From JAIQET01 sp035542575 (GTDB taxonomy: Bacteria > Acidobacteriota > Terriglobia > Terriglobales > Acidobacteriaceae): a stretch of 64,000 bases of DNA. Numbering within the stretch: position 1 is the first letter of the stretch; each line of letters begins with the position of its first letter. Under the pieces are notes generated by a model. The model had not been told where the DNA came from, searched no databases, and was given only the letters and a program-made list of their open reading frames with translations. This document shows, piece by piece, positions 40,509 through 48,320 of the stretch. The translations under genes were made by a program, and so were the position numbers. The stretch is taken from contig DATKLE010000153.1 in assembly GCA_035542575.1 (NCBI GenBank), forward strand, positions 1 through 64,000. Direction: 5' to 3'.

Positions 40509-41831
40509 CTAGCTGACGGCTGAGGGCTGACCGCTGACGACTGCCGCAAACGCCTGCTTCGCCGCCGCGATCGTCTGCTGAAGGTCTTCTTCCGCGTGCG
40601 CCGCGCTCAGAAACGCCGCTTCAAACTGCGACGGCGGCAGGTACACCCCGTTCTCCAGCATCGCCCGGAAGAAGCGCCCGAAGGCCTCGGTGTCCGATTT
40701 CGCGGCAGAATTCCAATCGGTCACCGGACCTGGCGTGAAGAACCAGGTAAACATCGAGCCAACGCGGTTGCAGCAGATCGGCACGCCGGCATCTTTGGCG
40801 GCTGCGGCTACGCCAGCCGTCAGGGCTGCGCTGAGCTTGTCCAGCCGAGGATAGATTTCGTTCCTTTGTTCCTTGAGATGGCGCAGCGTCGCCAGACCCG
40901 CCGCCATGGCCAGCGGATTTCCCGACAATGTGCCCGCCTGGTACATGGGACCGAGCGGGGCCACCAGTTCCATGATCTCCGAAGGACCGCCATAGGCGCC
41001 CACGGGCAACCCGCCGCCGATGATCTTGCCCATGGTCGTCAGGTCGGGATGGATCGCATACAGCTCCTGCGCCCCGCCAAACGCCAAGCGGAACCCGGTC
41101 ATCACTTCGTCAAAGATCAGCAGCGTCTTGTCGCGCTCGGTGATGGCCCGCAGCGCTTCCAGGTATCCCCGCGCTGGAGGCACGCAGCCCATGTTTCCCA
41201 CCACCGGCTCGACAATCACGCAGGCAATCTGGCGACGGAATTTCTTGAACACCTGCTCCAGCGCGTCCGTGTCGTTGTAAGGCAGAGCCAGCGTGAATTG
41301 GGTGAACTCTTCCGGGACGCCCGCCGAGCCCGGGATCCCCAATGTCGCCACGCCCGATCCGGCCTTGACCAGCAGCGCATCCGCGTGCCCGTGATAGCAG
41401 CCCTCAAACTTCACGATGTATTTGCGCTTGGTATAGGCGCGGGCCAGACGGATCGCCGACATAGTCGCTTCCGTCCCCGAGCTGACGAAGCGGACTCTCT
41501 GCATATGCGGGAAAGCGGAAAGCACTATCTCCGCCAGGTCAGCTTCGGCGGGTGTGGAAGCCCCGAAGCTGGTTCCATTCTTCGCGGCTGCGATCACCGC
41601 GTCAGTCACCGCAGGCGCCGCGTGCCCCAGAATCTGCGGTCCCCAGGACCCAATGTAGTCAATGTACTTGTTGCCATCCGCATCCCAAAGACGCGAACCC
41701 GCCCCGCGCACAATAAAGGGCGGATCACCGCCCACCGCGCGAAACGCCCGTACCGGCGAGTTCACCCCTCCGGGAATCATCTGCTCGGCGCGGCGCTGCA
41801 ACTTGCGTGATTGCTCGACTTTGCGGCTCAT
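40509..41831 (-). CDS. hemL: Glutamate-1-semialdehyde 2,1-aminomutase
   Basis: 440 residues from ATG 41831 (GGAGAG ribosome site). PLP enzyme converting glutamate-1-semialdehyde to 5-aminolevulinate in the C5 heme pathway. Blocks: AEQMIPGGVNSPVRAFRAVGG, NKYIDYIGSWGPQILGHA, RFVSSGTEATMSAIRLARA, KFEGCYHGHADALLVKAGSG, LIFDEVMTGFRLA, and the PLP lysine in LTTMGKIIGGGLPVGAYGG. The tail SGQPSAVS comes from a CTGACGGCTGAGGG repeat. Normal size otherwise. Confidence 0.97.
   Translation of the reverse strand: MSRKVEQSRKLQRRAEQMIPGGVNSPVRAFRAVGGDPPFIVRGAGSRLWDADGNKYIDYIGSWGPQILGHAAPAVTDAVIAAAKNGTSFGASTPAEADLAEIVLSAFPHMQRVRFVSSGTEATMSAIRLARAYTKRKYIVKFEGCYHGHADALLVKAGSGVATLGIPGSAGVPEEFTQFTLALPYNDTDALEQVFKKFRRQIACVIVEPVVGNMGCVPPARGYLEALRAITERDKTLLIFDEVMTGFRLAFGGAQELYAIHPDLTTMGKIIGGGLPVGAYGGPSEIMELVAPLGPMYQAGTLSGNPLAMAAGLATLRHLKEQRNEIYPRLDKLSAALTAGVAAAAKDAGVPICCNRVGSMFTWFFTPGPVTDWNSAAKSDTEAFGRFFRAMLENGVYLPPSQFEAAFLSAAHAEEDLQQTIAAAKQAFAAVVSGQPSAVS
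40511..40543. repeat. AGCTGACGGCTGAGGGCTGA repeat, end of hemL
   Basis: Minus-strand reading encodes the last residues of HemL (VVSGQPSAVS). Contains three related units GCTGACGGCT, GAGGGCTGAC, CGCTGACGAC. Confidence 0.75.
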
Positions 41832-42066
41832 GGGCTCTCCGTAGCGCCGGCGTCCGGCAACCTTATCTCGGGCGCCATGCCGGCCATCGGTCGAGGTGGT
41901 CTGGTTCTTAACTATAACAGCGGCAAAAGCAGACACGAGGGGGCGAGTCACGGGGACGGGGATCGGCAGCGCAGGAATTCACCGGAATTTCACAAAGTCG
42001 CAACACTCCTGCAACACGCTCCCCCTACTCTGCCTGCAGTACACGCCCTTCTAACCGGGAGGGTCT

Positions 42067-42095
42067 GGACAGCCTCGGGGGGCTCCGGGCTGTCC
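42067..42095 (+). repeat. GGACAGCC...GGCTGTCC hairpin with TTTT
   Basis: GGACAGCC / GGCTGTCC stem with a 13-nt loop, followed by TTTT. Terminator-like on the plus strand, but no plus-strand gene ends here, so probably a repeat copy. Stem word is shared with the valS insert. Confidence 0.55.
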
Positions 42096-42110
42096 TTTTG
42101 ATTTACCCCT

Positions 42111-42180
42111 GGCGTAGCGACAGCCGCCTGGGCTGTCCGAAAAAGGCCCTTGAGCGGACGCCCGAGGCGGGCGTCGCTAG
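42111..42180. repeat. GTAGCGACAGCC / GACGCCCG double-hairpin element
   Basis: GACAGCC / GGCTGTC near 42119-42138 and GACGCCCG-AGG-CGGGCGTC at 42157-42175, with CGTAGCG and CGTCGCTAGG at the ends. Reading the opposite strand gives the same layout as the 50-bp valS insert (hairpin, GGACAGCC hairpin, CTACGC end). The A5 at 42140-42144 makes the right hairpin terminator-like for the leftward DUF427 remnant. Confidence 0.65.
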
Positions 42181-42192
42181 GTTGCGGGGCCG

Positions 42193-42478
42193 CTACTTCT
42201 CCACTTTGACGCCCTTCCAGAACGCCACATATTCCTTGATCTGCTTGGCCGCCGGTTTGGGCTCGGGATAGTACCAGGCTGCGCCGGCATTCCGCTTCCC
42301 GTTCACTTCGACGTCGTAGTAGCTGGCCGTGCCCTTCCACGGGCACACGCTATGCTGCTCACTCGGTTTGAAGTATTCCTTGCGGATCGCGTCCGGAGGA
42401 AAATACTGGTTGCCTTCCACCTCAATCGTCTGGTTGCCTTTCGGCGAGGACGGCGCCTTCCCACATTGCCTTTGCCAT
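42193..42478 (-). pseudogene. DUF427 domain gene with a frameshift
   Basis: The ATG at 42478 begins the normal DUF427 N-terminus (MAKAMWEGAVLAE), but this frame meets TGA after 18 codons. The remaining family core, TIEVEGNQYFPPDAI, FKPSEQHSVCPWKGTASYYDVEV, AAWYYPEPKPAAKQIKEYVAFW, continues in another frame to the stop at 42193-42195. The total span is 286 bp, one base more than the usual 285. The break lies near 42436-42445, next to a duplicated GGCAACCAG word. Frameshift mutation or a one-base sequence error. Confidence 0.8.
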
Positions 42479-42521
42479 GACACCCATAATAGATTGCTGA
42501 ACGGGAAAGCGGTCACAAACT

Positions 42522-43421
42522 TTGGCGAACTCCGACAATTACAACGGCCACTCCATGGTCGGGCAGTTGCATCGCGTGATGGTGTGCTCGCCCCGCGCCG
42601 CCGGATGGTCCGAGGGTGCAGCAGGACTTGCCGCCCCCTTTGGCTGGCGAGACCTCGGCTTTCAACACTCGCCGGATTTCCAGACCGCCCAGGCGCAACA
42701 CGATGCTCTCTGCCACCAGCTGGAGTCCGCGGGCGCCGAAGTGGTACACCTGCGCTCCTCCCTCGGCTTGTCACTGGACGCCGTTTACACCCACGATCCA
42801 TCGCTGGTCACCGACTTCGGCGTCATCGTGATGAATCCCGGCAAGCCCACCCGCGTGCCGGAAGCCGCCACGCATCGCGAATTCTGCCAGGGGCTTGGGA
42901 TCCCGGTGCTGGACGAGATCAAACCTCCTGCCACCACCGAAGCCGGCGACATGGTCTGGCTCGATTCGAAAACCCTGCTCATTGGTCACGGCTACCGCAC
43001 CAACGCCGCCGGGATCGCGCAGATGCGCGCTGTGCTCGCTCCGAAAGGCGTTGAAGTCCTTTCAGCGCCGTTGCCCTACGGCCCCGGCCCGTCAGCCTGC
43101 CTGCACCTGATGTCGCTGATCAGCTTGCTGGATGAAGAAACCGCGCTCGTTGATCTCCCCTGGCTGGCCGTCGAGACCGTCGAACTGCTCAAGGCCCGCG
43201 GTTATCGCTTCATCAAAATTGATTCCTCCGAACGCGAAACACTGGCCTGCAATGTCCTATCGCTCGGTCGCCGGCGGTTGCTCGCCCTGGAAGAAAACAA
43301 AAAGACAAACAGCAAGCTGCGCAATGCGGGCTTCGAGGTCCGCACCTTCTCCGGCGGCGAACTCTGCATCAACGGCTCCGGCGGCCCCACCTGTCTGACC
43401 CGCCCGCTGCTAAGAAGTTAG
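42522..43421 (+). CDS. Dimethylarginine dimethylaminohydrolase-like guanidino-modifying enzyme
   Basis: 299 residues, pentein-fold amidinotransferase/DDAH superfamily. Substrate-binding acidic pair and loop in AVYTHDPSLVTDFGVIVMNPGK, EAGDMVWLDSKTLLIGHGYRTN, catalytic His in PSACLHLMSLIS, and the C-terminal catalytic cysteine in CINGSGGPTCLTRPL. Hydrolyses or transfers a guanidino group, most likely citrulline formation from arginine or a methylarginine. The start of the protein overlaps the former promoter side of the divergent DUF427 remnant. Ends two bases before a GTAGCGCCGG element. Confidence 0.88.
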   Translation: MANSDNYNGHSMVGQLHRVMVCSPRAAGWSEGAAGLAAPFGWRDLGFQHSPDFQTAQAQHDALCHQLESAGAEVVHLRSSLGLSLDAVYTHDPSLVTDFGVIVMNPGKPTRVPEAATHREFCQGLGIPVLDEIKPPATTEAGDMVWLDSKTLLIGHGYRTNAAGIAQMRAVLAPKGVEVLSAPLPYGPGPSACLHLMSLISLLDEETALVDLPWLAVETVELLKARGYRFIKIDSSERETLACNVLSLGRRRLLALEENKKTNSKLRNAGFEVRTFSGGELCINGSGGPTCLTRPLLRS

Positions 43422-43423
43422 CC

Positions 43424-43445
43424 GTAGCGCCGGCGTCCCGCCGGC
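43424..43445. repeat. GTAGCGCCGGCGTCCCGCC element
   Basis: Palindromic GCCGGCG-TCC-CGCCGGC core after GTAGC, starting two bases after the DDAH-like stop. Same family as 39671-39700 and 48253-48272. Confidence 0.75.
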
Positions 43446-43490
43446 AAGTGGGAATCGCTCAGGAAAACAGACATCTTGTCCCCCAAGGAA

Positions 43491-43627
43491 GGCGTCATCC
43501 CGACGCCCGGCGCACTTCAGTCGGGCGAGGGATCTTGTGTGCAGCAAACCTACGCCTGCGGCCCCAGGGACTTGCTGCTACTCGCAAGATCCTTCGTCGG
43601 GCTAGAGGCCCGCCTCAGGATGACGCC
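43491..43627. repeat. 137-bp inverted-repeat element with GGCGTCATCC ends
   Basis: Ends GGCGTCATCC and GGATGACGCC are perfect inverted repeats; internal GGATCTTG / CAAGATCC also pair. It is a divergent relative of the element at 60945-61060 (GATCCTTCG...GTCATCC). No open frame inside. Confidence 0.75.
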
Positions 43628-43666
43628 AGGGAGCAGGGGGCTCCAACCCTAGCCACTGGCCGCTCC

Positions 43667-43697
43667 TTGACAATTCATACTATGCAATACATAGTAT
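43667..43697 (+). promoter_or_regulatory. padR promoter with PadR-type operator
   Basis: TTGACA at 43667-43672, 17 bp spacer, -10 CATAGT at 43690-43695; the GTG start is at 43703, so the transcript may be leaderless. An 8-bp perfect inverted repeat ATACTATG and CATAGTAT (43677-43697, 5-bp centre) covers the spacer and -10, the usual place for autoregulation by a PadR repressor. Confidence 0.65.
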
Positions 43698-43702
43698 AGT
43701 GC

Positions 43703-44077
43703 GTGGCAAGGAGCCAGCTTCAAACTTCCAGCGATGCCGAGAACTGGGAGGTCCAGCTGCGCAAGGGATCCCTGGAACTCGCCATCCTGGCCACGCTTTG
43801 GGACGGACGTCACTACGGCCTGGAGATTCTCCGTCGGCTGGAAAGCGATTCCGACTTACTCCTCTCCGAGGGCACCGTCTATCCCCTGCTCAACCGGCTG
43901 AGAGTTCTGGGCCTGGTCGATTCTGAGTGGGTCGAGTCTGATTCCGGACATCCCCGCAAGTATTACCGGCTTACTGCGGCTGGCCGGCGGCGGGCGCTGG
44001 AGATGTCGCGCATCTGGGCGCGGTTCTCCGCCAGCCTGAGCACGTTGCTCGCGCCTCTGGAGAAGGAGAGGAAATGA
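43703..44077 (+). CDS. PadR family transcriptional regulator
   Basis: 124 residues from GTG 43703. Winged helix-turn-helix: RKGSLELAILATLWDGRHYGLEILRRLE, LLLSEGTVYPLLNRLRVLGLVDSEW and HPRKYYRLTAAGRRRALEM are PadR hallmarks. Represses its own operon through the palindrome at its promoter, by inference. Overlaps the next gene by ATGA, so the regulator and the HAAS-domain membrane protein are coupled. Confidence 0.92.
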   Translation: MARSQLQTSSDAENWEVQLRKGSLELAILATLWDGRHYGLEILRRLESDSDLLLSEGTVYPLLNRLRVLGLVDSEWVESDSGHPRKYYRLTAAGRRRALEMSRIWARFSASLSTLLAPLEKERK

Positions 44078-44685
44078 CAGTTCCCACCGACGCGCAACAG
44101 CAGATCGATGCCTATCTGGAGGCGCTGCGCAAGGGCCTGCGTGAATTGAGCGATCCTGAGGCCCGTGACATCGTCGAGGAGATCCGCAGCCACATCCTGG
44201 ACAAAGCCGCCATGGCCGGCGAGATCACCAATGCCAGAGTCACCGCAACGCTGTCCTCCCTCGGCAGCCCCCAAGAACTGGCGCGCCAGTACACCACCGA
44301 TGATCTGCTCAACCGCGCGCAGCGGGCCCGCTCGCCATTGTTGATCCTGCGCAGCCTGTTTCGCTGGGCCAGCCTCAGCTTCGGTGGCTTCTGGGTCCTG
44401 CTCTTCTCGCTGGTCGGTTATTTCCTGGCCGGGGCCTTCTCGCTGTGCGCGCTGCTCAAACCGCTTCATCCGCAGACCGCCGGGCTGTGGCACCTGCCCG
44501 ACGGGGACACCTACTCGTTGCGCCTGGGATTCGGTCCCGTTCCGGCCGGTGGGCGCGAGATGCTGGGCTGGTGGATTGTCCCCCTGGGGCTGATCGGCGG
44601 CTCAGGCCTTGCGTTGCTGACCTTCCACTTCGGAGTGTGGAGCATTCGCCAGTTGTGGAAGCCATACCGGGCCAGGAAGCGCTGA
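44074..44685 (+). CDS. HAAS (DUF1700) domain membrane protein
   Basis: 203 residues. The N-terminal 80 residues are the HAAS helical domain (DAYLEALRKGLRELSDPEARDIVEEIRSHI, LSSLGSPQELARQY). Then three to four membrane helices (SFGGFWVLLFSLVGYFLAGA, WWIVPLGLIGGSGLALLTFHFGVW). HAAS proteins are almost always paired with PadR regulators and act as their sensor partners, which is the arrangement here. The ATGA overlap with padR indicates coupled translation. Confidence 0.88.
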   Translation: MTVPTDAQQQIDAYLEALRKGLRELSDPEARDIVEEIRSHILDKAAMAGEITNARVTATLSSLGSPQELARQYTTDDLLNRAQRARSPLLILRSLFRWASLSFGGFWVLLFSLVGYFLAGAFSLCALLKPLHPQTAGLWHLPDGDTYSLRLGFGPVPAGGREMLGWWIVPLGLIGGSGLALLTFHFGVWSIRQLWKPYRARKR

Positions 44686-44699
44686 CCTCAGGGACAACC

Positions 44700-45410
44700 A
44701 TGAACAGTTCACCAGAAGGAACCGCAATCGAACCGAAGCCCGCGACTTGGCGCCAGAGCAAGTGGCTGGCGCTGGTAGAGATCACCATCTTCGGCCTGAT
44801 TTTTCTCGCCGACAAGAAACACCTCATCCCCGTCAGCGAGACACCATTCCTCCTGGCATTTGCCTGGATCACGCTGCGCGTGCGCCGGCGGCGCTGGCGG
44901 GACGTGGGGCTAACACGTTACCGTAGCTGGGCGCGATCATTCGCGCTGGGGATTGGAGCGGGACTTCTGATGGAGGGTATCGAGCTCTTCGTCAGCCAAC
45001 CCCTGCTCGTCCGGTTCACTGGAAGGCAGCCGGACCTTTCCGACTTTCAGGCCGTCCACCCCAACGTCAAGCTGCTCCTGTTCTTCGTAGTGCTCTCCTG
45101 GACCCTCGCCGCCTTCGGCGAGGAGATGGTCTGGCGGGGCTATCTGATGAACCGGGTGGCAGATCTCATGAACCGGACGCGGCTCGCATGGATCGTGAGC
45201 CTGATCGTGGTCCATGTAGGGTTCGGGTTGGGCCACTCCTACCAGGGCATAACAGGAATCATTGACGAAGGTCTGATGGGAGTCCTGCTGGGACTTTTGT
45301 ATCTCGGAACCGAGCGCAATCTGTCCGTCCCCATCATCGCCCACGGGGTGTCAGACACCGTCGATATGCTGTTGATCTTCTTCGGCAGGTACCCGGGAAT
45401 CGGACACTAG
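44700..45410 (+). CDS. CPBP family intramembrane metalloprotease
   Basis: 236 residues from ATG 44700. CAAX-protease/bacteriocin-processing family: motif 1 GEEMVWRGYLMNRV (EExxxR), motif 2 IVVHVGFGLGHSYQG (HxxxF), and a C-terminal IIAHGVSDTVDM. Six or more membrane helices. Cleaves within membranes; natural substrate unknown. Third gene of the padR operon, 14 bp after the HAAS gene, so its product may be an output of the same regulatory unit. Confidence 0.9.
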   Translation: MNSSPEGTAIEPKPATWRQSKWLALVEITIFGLIFLADKKHLIPVSETPFLLAFAWITLRVRRRRWRDVGLTRYRSWARSFALGIGAGLLMEGIELFVSQPLLVRFTGRQPDLSDFQAVHPNVKLLLFFVVLSWTLAAFGEEMVWRGYLMNRVADLMNRTRLAWIVSLIVVHVGFGLGHSYQGITGIIDEGLMGVLLGLLYLGTERNLSVPIIAHGVSDTVDMLLIFFGRYPGIGH

Positions 45411-45475
45411 CCGACCTGGAACAAAGTTCCTACGGCCACTGAACCCCGCCCTCGCATGCCACACCAAGAAGGAAA

Positions 45476-46633
45476 CTACTTCTTCTTTGTTTTCGGTTTG
45501 CCAAAGCTGGTTTCGATGGTGCTTCCGATGTACTGCAGCATGCCCTTGGCAGCATCAGCAAACTGTCCGTTGGGCTGCAGCTCCAGATACTTGTTGAGAG
45601 CCTCCGCCGTGCCCGGAACCGGCATCACTTTGCCGGTCTTGGGGTCGGTCGTCGCCTTGCCAACCAGGTTCACGCCCTTTTGGTAATAGGCCTCAGCCTT
45701 ATTGGGGTCTGCGGCAATGCTCTTGTCAAAGGCAGCGATGGCGTCATCGAGGCGACCCGCATTGGTGAGCACGGCACCGGTGTTGTAGTAGTAGCTGGCA
45801 GCGCCGGCCGGGTCCAGCTGGGCCGCCTGCGCGTATGACTTTACGGCATCGTCGACTTTGCCCGCCTTCCCTTGGGCATCGGCGAGATTGTTGTAATAAC
45901 CGGCAAGGGTCTGGTTCGCCTTGGGGTCCTTCTCCCCTTTATCGAGGGCGGCTTGCTTGGTTTGCAACGCCTTCTGGTATGAATCGAGTGCTTCCTCATA
46001 GCGCTTGGATTTTTCCGAGGGGTCCGTCTGCTTGGGAGCGGAGGCCCGGTAGGCATCTCCCAAGGTGGCCCAGAGCACATCGCGGCTGGGGTCCAACTGC
46101 GTGGCCTCGGTCATCACGGCAATGGCCCCGTCATAGTTGGCCGTGGCGGGTTGCATGTCGGCGCGGGCTTCCGCCAGCTTGTCATTTAGCACCTTGACGG
46201 CGCTGGCCTCTTTGGCCGCCCTCTCGGCGGCTTCCTGCCGCCGCTTCAGCTCCTCCGGGGTAATCCCCTGGCCCGCGGCCTGTGCCGCCTGCTCCTTCTT
46301 CAGGTCAAAGTCCAGGACGGTGACATCCAGCTGCATGGTGACGTTCACGTTGGTGAAGTGGTATATCTCCTGACCGCCTTTCATGAGCGAGACTTTGTAC
46401 TTGCCGGGCGTGATGCCCAGCGAGAAGTACTCGCCTTTGTTGTTGGTTTTTATGTCGTACTTGTGGCCGCTGTCCGTGGAATACCACTCGACGACCGCGC
46501 CGGCGATCGGATTCCCCTGCACATCCGTGCAGACACCTTTGACCGTAGTTGTGGCTTGGGCAAACCCTGGAGGGACACACAGCACCGCCAACACGGCGAC
46601 CAGCGCAAGCATCACAAGACGTTGCTTCATCAT
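45476..46633 (-). CDS. Exported carboxypeptidase-regulatory-like and TPR protein
   Basis: 385 residues with a signal peptide (LVMLALVAVLAVLCVPPGFA). Residues 25-110 form a carboxypeptidase-regulatory-like beta-sandwich (TTTVKGVCTDVQGNPIAGAVVEW, YFSLGITPGKYKVSLMKGGQ). After a coiled-coil linker comes a TPR array (YDGAIAVMTEATQLDPSRDVLW, RLDDAIAAFDKSIAADPNKAEAYYQKG). This combination is common in Acidobacteria, with unknown role, probably envelope. Leftward; convergent with the CPBP gene. Confidence 0.82.
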   Translation of the reverse strand: MMKQRLVMLALVAVLAVLCVPPGFAQATTTVKGVCTDVQGNPIAGAVVEWYSTDSGHKYDIKTNNKGEYFSLGITPGKYKVSLMKGGQEIYHFTNVNVTMQLDVTVLDFDLKKEQAAQAAGQGITPEELKRRQEAAERAAKEASAVKVLNDKLAEARADMQPATANYDGAIAVMTEATQLDPSRDVLWATLGDAYRASAPKQTDPSEKSKRYEEALDSYQKALQTKQAALDKGEKDPKANQTLAGYYNNLADAQGKAGKVDDAVKSYAQAAQLDPAGAASYYYNTGAVLTNAGRLDDAIAAFDKSIAADPNKAEAYYQKGVNLVGKATTDPKTGKVMPVPGTAEALNKYLELQPNGQFADAAKGMLQYIGSTIETSFGKPKTKKK

Positions 46634-46649
46634 TGCCTCCCGGCTTAAA

Positions 46650-46716
46650 ACAATTCCTGATAGTTGATTCTGGATTGTTGATTGAAATCCGCTGCCGTGG
46701 GCTTCTCAATCAGCAA
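46650..46716. repeat. TTGATTCTGGATTGTTGATTG / CAATCAGCAATCAAC inverted words
   Basis: GATAGTTGATTCTGGATTG and CAATCAGCAATCAACAAC are near-complementary words separated by about 30 bp, ending next to the queC stop. A further variant of the intergenic microrepeat style. Confidence 0.55.
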
Positions 46717-47406
46717 TCAACAACTCTGAACAGCCGCCGCGTACGGAATCGGATCCACGGCTCCTACCTCGCGGAATGCCCGCAGCCGCAACACGCAGCT
46801 ATCGCACACGCCGCAGGCGCTGTCTTCCCGGCTGTAGCATGACCACGTTAAATCGAAGGGAGCGCCCAGTTCAAGGCCAAGGGTCACAATCTCTGTCTTG
46901 CGCATGGCGATGAGCGGCGTCACGATCTCAATGCGCCCTTCCTTCGTGCCCGTTCTTACCACCTCGTTGAACGCCCGGTAATATGCCGGGCGGCAATCGG
47001 GATAGCCAGAGCTGTCCGGCTCCACCGCCCCGATGTACACCTTCTCTGCGCCCAGGACCTCGGCCCAACTTACCGCCACGGCCAGAAAATGCGCGTTGCG
47101 GAAGGGCACATAGGTCACCGGGACACCGTGGCCCAGCACCGCCGACTCCGGAACCGCCAAATTCCGGTCGGTGAGCGCGGAGCCGCCGATTGCCCTCAAA
47201 CTTTCATTGCGCACCACCAGGCGGTCGCGGATGCCCAAGCGGTCACAAATCCCCAGGAACGCCTGCCGCTCGCGGGCTTCGGTCCGCTGTCCGTAGCTGA
47301 CGTGCACGGCAGCGGCATCGTAATCCCGCGCCGCCAGCGCCGCACACACGCAAGAATCCATCCCGCCGCTGAGCAGAACCACCGCGCGTTGTTTCTCTGC
47401 CCTCAT
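46717..47406 (-). CDS. queC: 7-cyano-7-deazaguanine synthase
   Basis: 229 residues from ATG 47406. Converts 7-carboxy-7-deazaguanine to preQ0 with ammonia and ATP. PP-loop SGGMDSCVCAALAA, YIGAVEPDSSGYPDCRPAY and the C-terminal zinc site SCYSREDSACGVCDSCVLR. Last gene of the leftward queD-queE-queC group. Needed for queuosine tRNA modification or deazapurine DNA; nothing in the window decides which. Confidence 0.95.
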   Translation of the reverse strand: MRAEKQRAVVLLSGGMDSCVCAALAARDYDAAAVHVSYGQRTEARERQAFLGICDRLGIRDRLVVRNESLRAIGGSALTDRNLAVPESAVLGHGVPVTYVPFRNAHFLAVAVSWAEVLGAEKVYIGAVEPDSSGYPDCRPAYYRAFNEVVRTGTKEGRIEIVTPLIAMRKTEIVTLGLELGAPFDLTWSCYSREDSACGVCDSCVLRLRAFREVGAVDPIPYAAAVQSC

Positions 47407-47458
47407 ACTACTTAGATGGTTCGGGAGCTCGGCGCCAATTGGCCGTCCACGATCATTT

Positions 47459-47559
47459 TTCAATTGCCGATTCCCGAATTGTCAACCTTCCTCAGGCAAC
47501 CAAGTGGGCAATAGAAAAATCGAGATTTCTCTGTGCCACTGTGTCTGCGTGGTGAAGTG
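47459..47559. repeat. Two intergenic microrepeats between queC and queE
   Basis: CAATTGCCGATTCCCGAATTG at 47461-47481 (AATTGG family) and TCTCTGTGCCACTGTGTCTGC at 47529-47549, whose complement GCAGACACAGTGGCACAGAG is of the ACCACGGAGGACAC class found inside der. Confidence 0.65.
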
Positions 47560-47566
47560 GCCCGCG

Positions 47567-48250
47567 TCAAACTCCCTTCAGGGCTGGGTCCCAGATGAAC
47601 TTGTGGATCTGCAGCCCCACCCGCGCCCGGAGGTTGTCCGCCAGCATCCATTCGGCCAGTTCGCGCGGGTCGAGCAGGCAATGCGACGTGTCGCGTGCGC
47701 CGGCTGCGTCCTTGCTGAACGCGGGCGAGAACAACACGGCATGGACGCGGGCCGCCAGGTTGTGCCGCGCCGCAAAATCGCGGGCGAACTCGTAATCCCT
47801 GCGGTCGCTGAGCACAAACTTGATCTCATCATGTGACTGCAGTGTCTCCAGGTTTTCCGGGTCGAAGGTGTCGGGTTCGCCCGAGTTGGGACACTTTACA
47901 TCCACGATTTTGACCACACCTTTAGGCACGCGAGCCAGGGGACGCTCCCCGCTGGTTTCCAGCAGCACCGTGTAGCCCGCATGCAGCAAGCCCTGCATCA
48001 GCGGAACCACCTCCCGCTCCTGCAGCATGGGCTCGCCCCCGGTGATCTCCACCAGTCCGCCGCCCGGGCTCAACTGCTCCACCTCTTCCACGATCTCTTC
48101 CAGCTCCATCCGGTGGCCGCCCGAGAAGGTGTACTCGCTGTCGCACCACGAGCAGCGCAGGTTGCATCCGGTCAAGCGCACGAACACACAGGGCAACCCG
48201 GCGTAGGTGGACTCTCCCTGGATCGACTTATAGATCTCGGTAATCTGCAT
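47567..48250 (-). CDS. queE: 7-carboxy-7-deazaguanine synthase
   Basis: 227-residue radical SAM enzyme from ATG 48250. Short CxxxCxxC cluster motif TGCNLRCSWCDSEYTF, ITGGEPMLQEREVVPLM and VKIVDVKCPNSGEP typical of QueE. Makes the 7-deazaguanine ring from the QueD product. The intergenic gap upstream contains a GTAGCGCCGG element that the longer open frame reads through; the ATG with YKSIQGES six residues in is the family start. Confidence 0.95.
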   Translation of the reverse strand: MQITEIYKSIQGESTYAGLPCVFVRLTGCNLRCSWCDSEYTFSGGHRMELEEIVEEVEQLSPGGGLVEITGGEPMLQEREVVPLMQGLLHAGYTVLLETSGERPLARVPKGVVKIVDVKCPNSGEPDTFDPENLETLQSHDEIKFVLSDRRDYEFARDFAARHNLAARVHAVLFSPAFSKDAAGARDTSHCLLDPRELAEWMLADNLRARVGLQIHKFIWDPALKGV

Positions 48251-48252
48251 GT

Positions 48253-48297
48253 GTAGCGCCGGCGTCCCGCCGCCTGTCGCGGGGGCATCCTGCCCCC
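48253..48297. repeat. GTAGCGCCGG element and GGGGGCA hairpin before queE
   Basis: GTAGCGCCGGCGTCCCGCCG (48253-48272) followed by a perfect 7-bp hairpin GGGGGCA-TCC-TGCCCCC (48281-48297), between queD and queE. Confidence 0.7.
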
Positions 48298-48320
48298 GCA
48301 TGGTGGCCGATCCGGTGATA

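Larger units (their letters stand above)
41832..42192. other. Intergenic stretch with repeats, no gene seen
   Basis: About 360 bp between hemL and the DUF427 remnant. It holds a partial GTAGCGCCGGCG word (41841-41857), a hairpin at 42067-42095 and a double-hairpin element at 42111-42180. The part from 41858 to 42060 shows nothing I can name. Confidence 0.5.

Noticed and set aside
42067..42095. Rho-independent terminator
   Set aside because: Hairpin plus TTTT exists but no plus-strand gene ends upstream; more likely a GGACAGCC repeat copy.
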